Virus record (IMG/VR): IMGVR_UViG_3300034102_002101
Span: 56,667 to 120,666 of that record
DNA: 64,000 nucleotides
Strand: one strand, 5' to 3'
DNA from: a virus
The position numbers and the translations under genes were made by a program. Shown one piece after another: positions 62,110 to 64,000 of the stretch (its first letter is position 1; the number at the start of each line of letters is the position of its first letter). The notes below the pieces were generated by a model. That model was not told the origin of the DNA. It saw only the letters and a list, made by a program, of their open reading frames with translations, and made no database searches.

Positions 62110-62213
62110 AAATTTCAAGAGGAATTGAACCTCTACTTACCATGCAGTGACACGGGAGAAAGAATTTACTTTCTGCCATCACTACCCAAGCTAACGAGCC
62201 TATGTTAAATAGG
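62110..62213 (-). tRNA. Degenerate or insertion-bearing tRNA-like gene
   Basis: A clear T arm AGAGG-TTCAATT-CCTCT and a D-like segment with GGG, but no pairing acceptor and no CCA. The anticodon region is a 7-bp stem (GTAGTGA/TCACTGC) closing a 28-nt loop with an inner AGAAAG/CTTTCT hairpin. A related hairpin recurs at 63590-63625. Confidence 0.4.
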
Positions 62214-62216
62214 TTT

Positions 62217-62291
62217 TGGAGCCAGATCTCGGTATTGCGCCGAGCTATTTCCTTTTGCAGAGGAACCCATGCACTTGCTTGGTCATCTGGC
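62217..62291 (-). tRNA. tRNA-Cys(GCA)
   Basis: Perfect GCCAGAT/ATCTGGC acceptor with TCCA, anticodon arm TTCCT-CTGCAAA-AGGAA, D-loop AGCAAGTGCA, T-loop CGCAATA (variant elbow). Confidence 0.92.
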
Positions 62292-62584
62292 GAAAATTAT
62301 ACTCATCCATTATTCACATAAAATAAATTAGAGGTGTGATGAGTGTGTTTTTAACTATAAGTTGTGTTGTTACACCAAAAGGATGGTACAGGAGCGACCC
62401 GTGTTAAGCTCTTGTCAATTCAAGAGATCTTACTAACTCATAACTGTTCACCACCATACAGACAACTTTTCAGTTGCCAGAGATCCATTCTATGGAACAA
62501 TCGGGCTGTCTCTTTCGTTAGGTGTTACGATCCTACTCATTATTCGATGGCTACCTCTAGGCCCACGATGCTAATAGATAAAAA
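62292..62584 (-). other. Region with decayed or unconventional tRNA-like pieces
   Basis: No credible protein gene. Visible pieces on the minus strand are a hairpin CTCTTG/CAAGAG near 62410-62427 flanked by weak acceptor-like GGTGGTG/TACCATC halves, and a D-arm-like GGGCCTAGAGGTAGCC near 62560. No intact tRNA could be folded. Confidence 0.35.
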
Positions 62585-62669
62585 TGGCTCCAGAGGAAGG
62601 TAACGCTCCTTCATAGGTCTTTCGACCACGCATTAACAGTGCGCTGCATTGCTTGTCTGCCACTCTGGA
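62585..62669 (-). tRNA. tRNA-Asn(GTT) with extra variable arm
   Basis: Perfect TCCAGAG/CTCTGGA acceptor with GCCA, anticodon arm GCGCA-CTGTTAA-TGCGT. The variable region holds a GGTC-GAAA-GACC hairpin. D-loop with AAGC, T-loop AGCGTTA (variant elbow, A54/U58). Confidence 0.9.
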
Positions 62670-62798
62670 ATGTCGTAATATCTCCTCAATATTGTTACGT
62701 TTATCTCTATGGTTATAACACGTTAAATTAGTTATATATAGATTTGCCCTCACATGTCGATTGAGTGACTACAGGGCTAGTCGCCATGATATTACAAG

Positions 62799-62873
62799 TG
62801 GTGGTACATCGGGGTAACGATCCCCGTTCTCAACCTTAAGAGGGTAGAGCATCACCATTAATGCTTATGTACC
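62799..62873 (-). tRNA. tRNA-Lys(CTT)
   Basis: Perfect GGTACAT/ATGTACC acceptor with ACCA, anticodon loop CTCTTAA, D-loop TAATGGTG, T-loop ATCGTTA (A54/U58 swap, U55C56 kept). Confidence 0.9.
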
Positions 62874-62883
62874 AAAAACTAAC

Positions 62884-62960
62884 TGGCTGGGGCAGGTGGA
62901 GTTGAACCACCGTGTTTCGCTTCAAAGGCGACCATAATAAGACCGTTATATGATACCCCA
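62884..62960 (-). tRNA. tRNA-Gln(TTG)
   Basis: TGGGGTA/TGCCCCA acceptor with discriminator G and CCA, anticodon loop CTTTGAA, D-loop with GG, T-loop TTCAACT (canonical). Confidence 0.9.
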
Positions 62961-63065
62961 GTAAATTTTTCTCTTCATCACAAATAGGAGATTATAGAGT
63001 ATTGCTTTCCATCTTTACTCAAGCCTACTACCAGTGGGTTAATGGTTATTTACAATGAAGAAAAA

Positions 63066-63144
63066 TGGTGGTCCGTGTGGGCGATGCTCCCACTACCTAT
63101 CCGTTATAAGCGGAGTGCTCTAACTAATCGTGAGCTAACAGACC
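63066..63144 (-). tRNA. tRNA-Ile(TAT)
   Basis: GGTCTGT/ACGGACC acceptor with ACCA, anticodon loop CTTATAA, D-loop ACGATTAGTTA, T-loop AGCATCG (variant elbow, A54/U58). Confidence 0.88.
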
Positions 63145-63153
63145 ATAAAAAGT

Positions 63154-63250
63154 GGACGGTGACGAGAGGATTTGAACCTCCAATTAATCGTCTTATACAA
63201 AGAGTGCAATCTCCATATAATCTTAAATTAATTTTTATTTCAGTAACCAT
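63154..63250 (-). tRNA. Possible tRNA-like gene, 3' half only clear
   Basis: T arm GGAGG-TTCAAAT-CCTCT followed by CGTCACCG and TCCA; a matching 5' acceptor is only partial (GGTTACT). No convincing anticodon arm was found. Confidence 0.35.
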
Positions 63251-63307
63251 ATTGAAATTTAAACAGATGCACCCGTTTATTTCTCTCAACTGAACATCCC
63301 GATAAAA

Positions 63308-63455
63308 TGGTTGACTCGACGGGTATCACACCCTAAACCTTTCGCAATTTCTTCGTCGTTTTTATAGCTAATATTACACGAATAATTAATTGTTACTCCG
63401 TTGACATTCCTTCAGCGCGTATATGCTGCTGCTCCAATTCTTGAGCTACAAATCA
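63308..63455 (-). tRNA. tRNA-like gene with ~70-nt insertion
   Basis: Acceptor TGATTTG/CGAGTCA (two G-U pairs) with ACCA; the 5' end directly abuts the CCA of tRNA-Ala. D arm GCTC-AAGAATTG-GAGC is perfect. The gene is 148 nt because ~70 extra bases lie in the anticodon region; the T arm is short (loop TGTGATA). The anticodon cannot be fixed. Confidence 0.6.
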
Positions 63456-63531
63456 TGGTGGAGAATACCGGCTTTGCTCCGGTCGCCTATTGCTTGCAAA
63501 GCAATTGCTCTACTGAATGAGCTAATTCCCC
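63456..63531 (-). tRNA. tRNA-Ala(TGC)
   Basis: GGGGAAT/ATTCTCC acceptor with ACCA, anticodon arm ATTGC-TTTGCAA-GCAAT, D arm GCTC-ATTCAGTA-GAGC, T arm ACCGG-AGCAAAG-CCGGT (variant elbow). Confidence 0.92.
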
Positions 63532-63589
63532 ATAATTAATTTTAACAATAACAGCTTTAAGCTCCCCACCTTCTCATTAGAGTAAAACC

Positions 63590-63625
63590 GTGACATTGAA
63601 CAAAGAATTTACTTTGTTCGATCAC
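63590..63625. ncRNA. Hairpin element related to 62147-62182
   Basis: GTGAC...ATCAC outer pair around GAACAAAG/CTTTGTTC, with the same AATTTA loop as the 62147 copy (inner stem AGAAAG/CTTTCT there). The stem bases differ but still pair, so the structure is conserved. Confidence 0.5.
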
Positions 63626-63822
63626 TAATGGTATCTGTTTATGAGTTACATCGATTGTTAAAAGTAATATATGTAGATTATTTTAACCATTTACATATTA
63701 TGTGGGGCTACGATATTTTTAACGTTGTCTTATCATCCACTTGTATCCCTTCATTAAAGGCAGTATAACAACGAGAACTTGATTAGAATTTCTTCCTATA
63801 CGTGGTCCTTAGTCACGCTTGG

Positions 63823-63900
63823 TGGCCCCACCGGAGAATTTCGCAATCTCGACCTTCGGAGTTTCAAACCGATGCTCTACGTAATCTGAGCTACAGTGGG
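63823..63900 (-). tRNA. tRNA-Phe(GAA)
   Basis: CCCACTG/CGGTGGG acceptor with GCCA, D arm GCTC...GAGC, anticodon stem TCGG/CCGA around GAA, T-loop TGCGAAA (G55C56). The D-loop AGATTACGTA lacks GG. Confidence 0.82.
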
Positions 63901-64000
63901 ATAAAATCTTTAGTTTATACGGTCAGATGAATCGTTTGTTAATCCGTATAATAAACCTACTTCCAAATCATCAGCTTGGGTTTTTCGGAACTAAAATGGT

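Noticed and set aside
1-64000. CRISPR array or transposon
   Set aside because: No regularly spaced direct repeats and no transposase or integrase motifs were seen; mobile content is limited to homing endonucleases.

Overview
This window is part of a large, AT-rich, tailed-phage genome of the T4-like (contractile-tail, gp55/gp25/gp6) type. Evidence: a gp55-like late sigma factor, baseplate wedge genes (gp25, gp6 and gp7-like), a primase, the gp46/gp47 (SbcCD) recombination nuclease, a gp62-like clamp-loader subunit, dNMP kinase, RNA ligase, a PIF1/Dda helicase and ThyX. There are almost no Shine-Dalgarno sequences. One promoter has a -33 TTTG / -7 TATATTTG pair, so a Bacteroidota-like host is plausible but not proven.

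Layout. (1) 1-25.6 kb, plus strand: end of a radical-SAM/SPASM gene, a small membrane protein, the late sigma factor, the baseplate/tail genes (including a 1451-aa gp7-like protein with a LamG domain and a 1135-aa protein with seven FG-GAP-like blades and dockerin-like repeats), then RuvC, primase and a rearranged SbcD/SbcC locus, and a fibre-like gene. (2) 25.6-44 kb, mostly minus strand: a glycan island of many glycosyltransferases, two FkbM methyltransferases, a nucleotidylyltransferase, a cupin, UDP-GlcNAc 2-epimerase, a GDPD-like enzyme and a RuBisCO-like protein. A WGR-PARP gene (plus strand) and a frameshifted sirtuin lie in the same region. (3) 44-54 kb, minus strand: replication, nucleotide and RNA-repair genes with several homing endonucleases. 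(4) 54-64 kb, minus strand: a tmRNA, 28 recognisable tRNA genes, several oversized tRNA-like genes, a compact EF-Ts, a HAD phosphatase and more homing endonucleases.

Regulation. Two promoter classes recur. TTGAC(A/T)-N16-TAATGT-like promoters precede early-type genes, and in nine cases the TTG lies 34-39 nt from the start codon, so transcription should begin at or next to the start codon. An ATATTTATA motif, usually 3-5 nt before the ATG, precedes virion genes and the homing endonucleases and is the best candidate for the gp55-dependent late promoter. Both imply leaderless or near-leaderless mRNAs.

Most unusual: the tRNA/tmRNA set. In 11 tRNAs and the tmRNA the near-invariant elbow pair G18G19/U55C56 is replaced by A18G19/G55C56. 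In three tRNAs it is G18A19/U55U56. The other tRNAs keep the canonical pair. This looks like compensatory covariation of the D-loop/T-loop elbow. Several tRNAs also carry extra variable-arm hairpins or large insertions. With EF-Ts, tmRNA, RNA ligase and a HAD phosphatase, the phage appears to carry its own translation-support package. All calls were made by eye; no database search was run.
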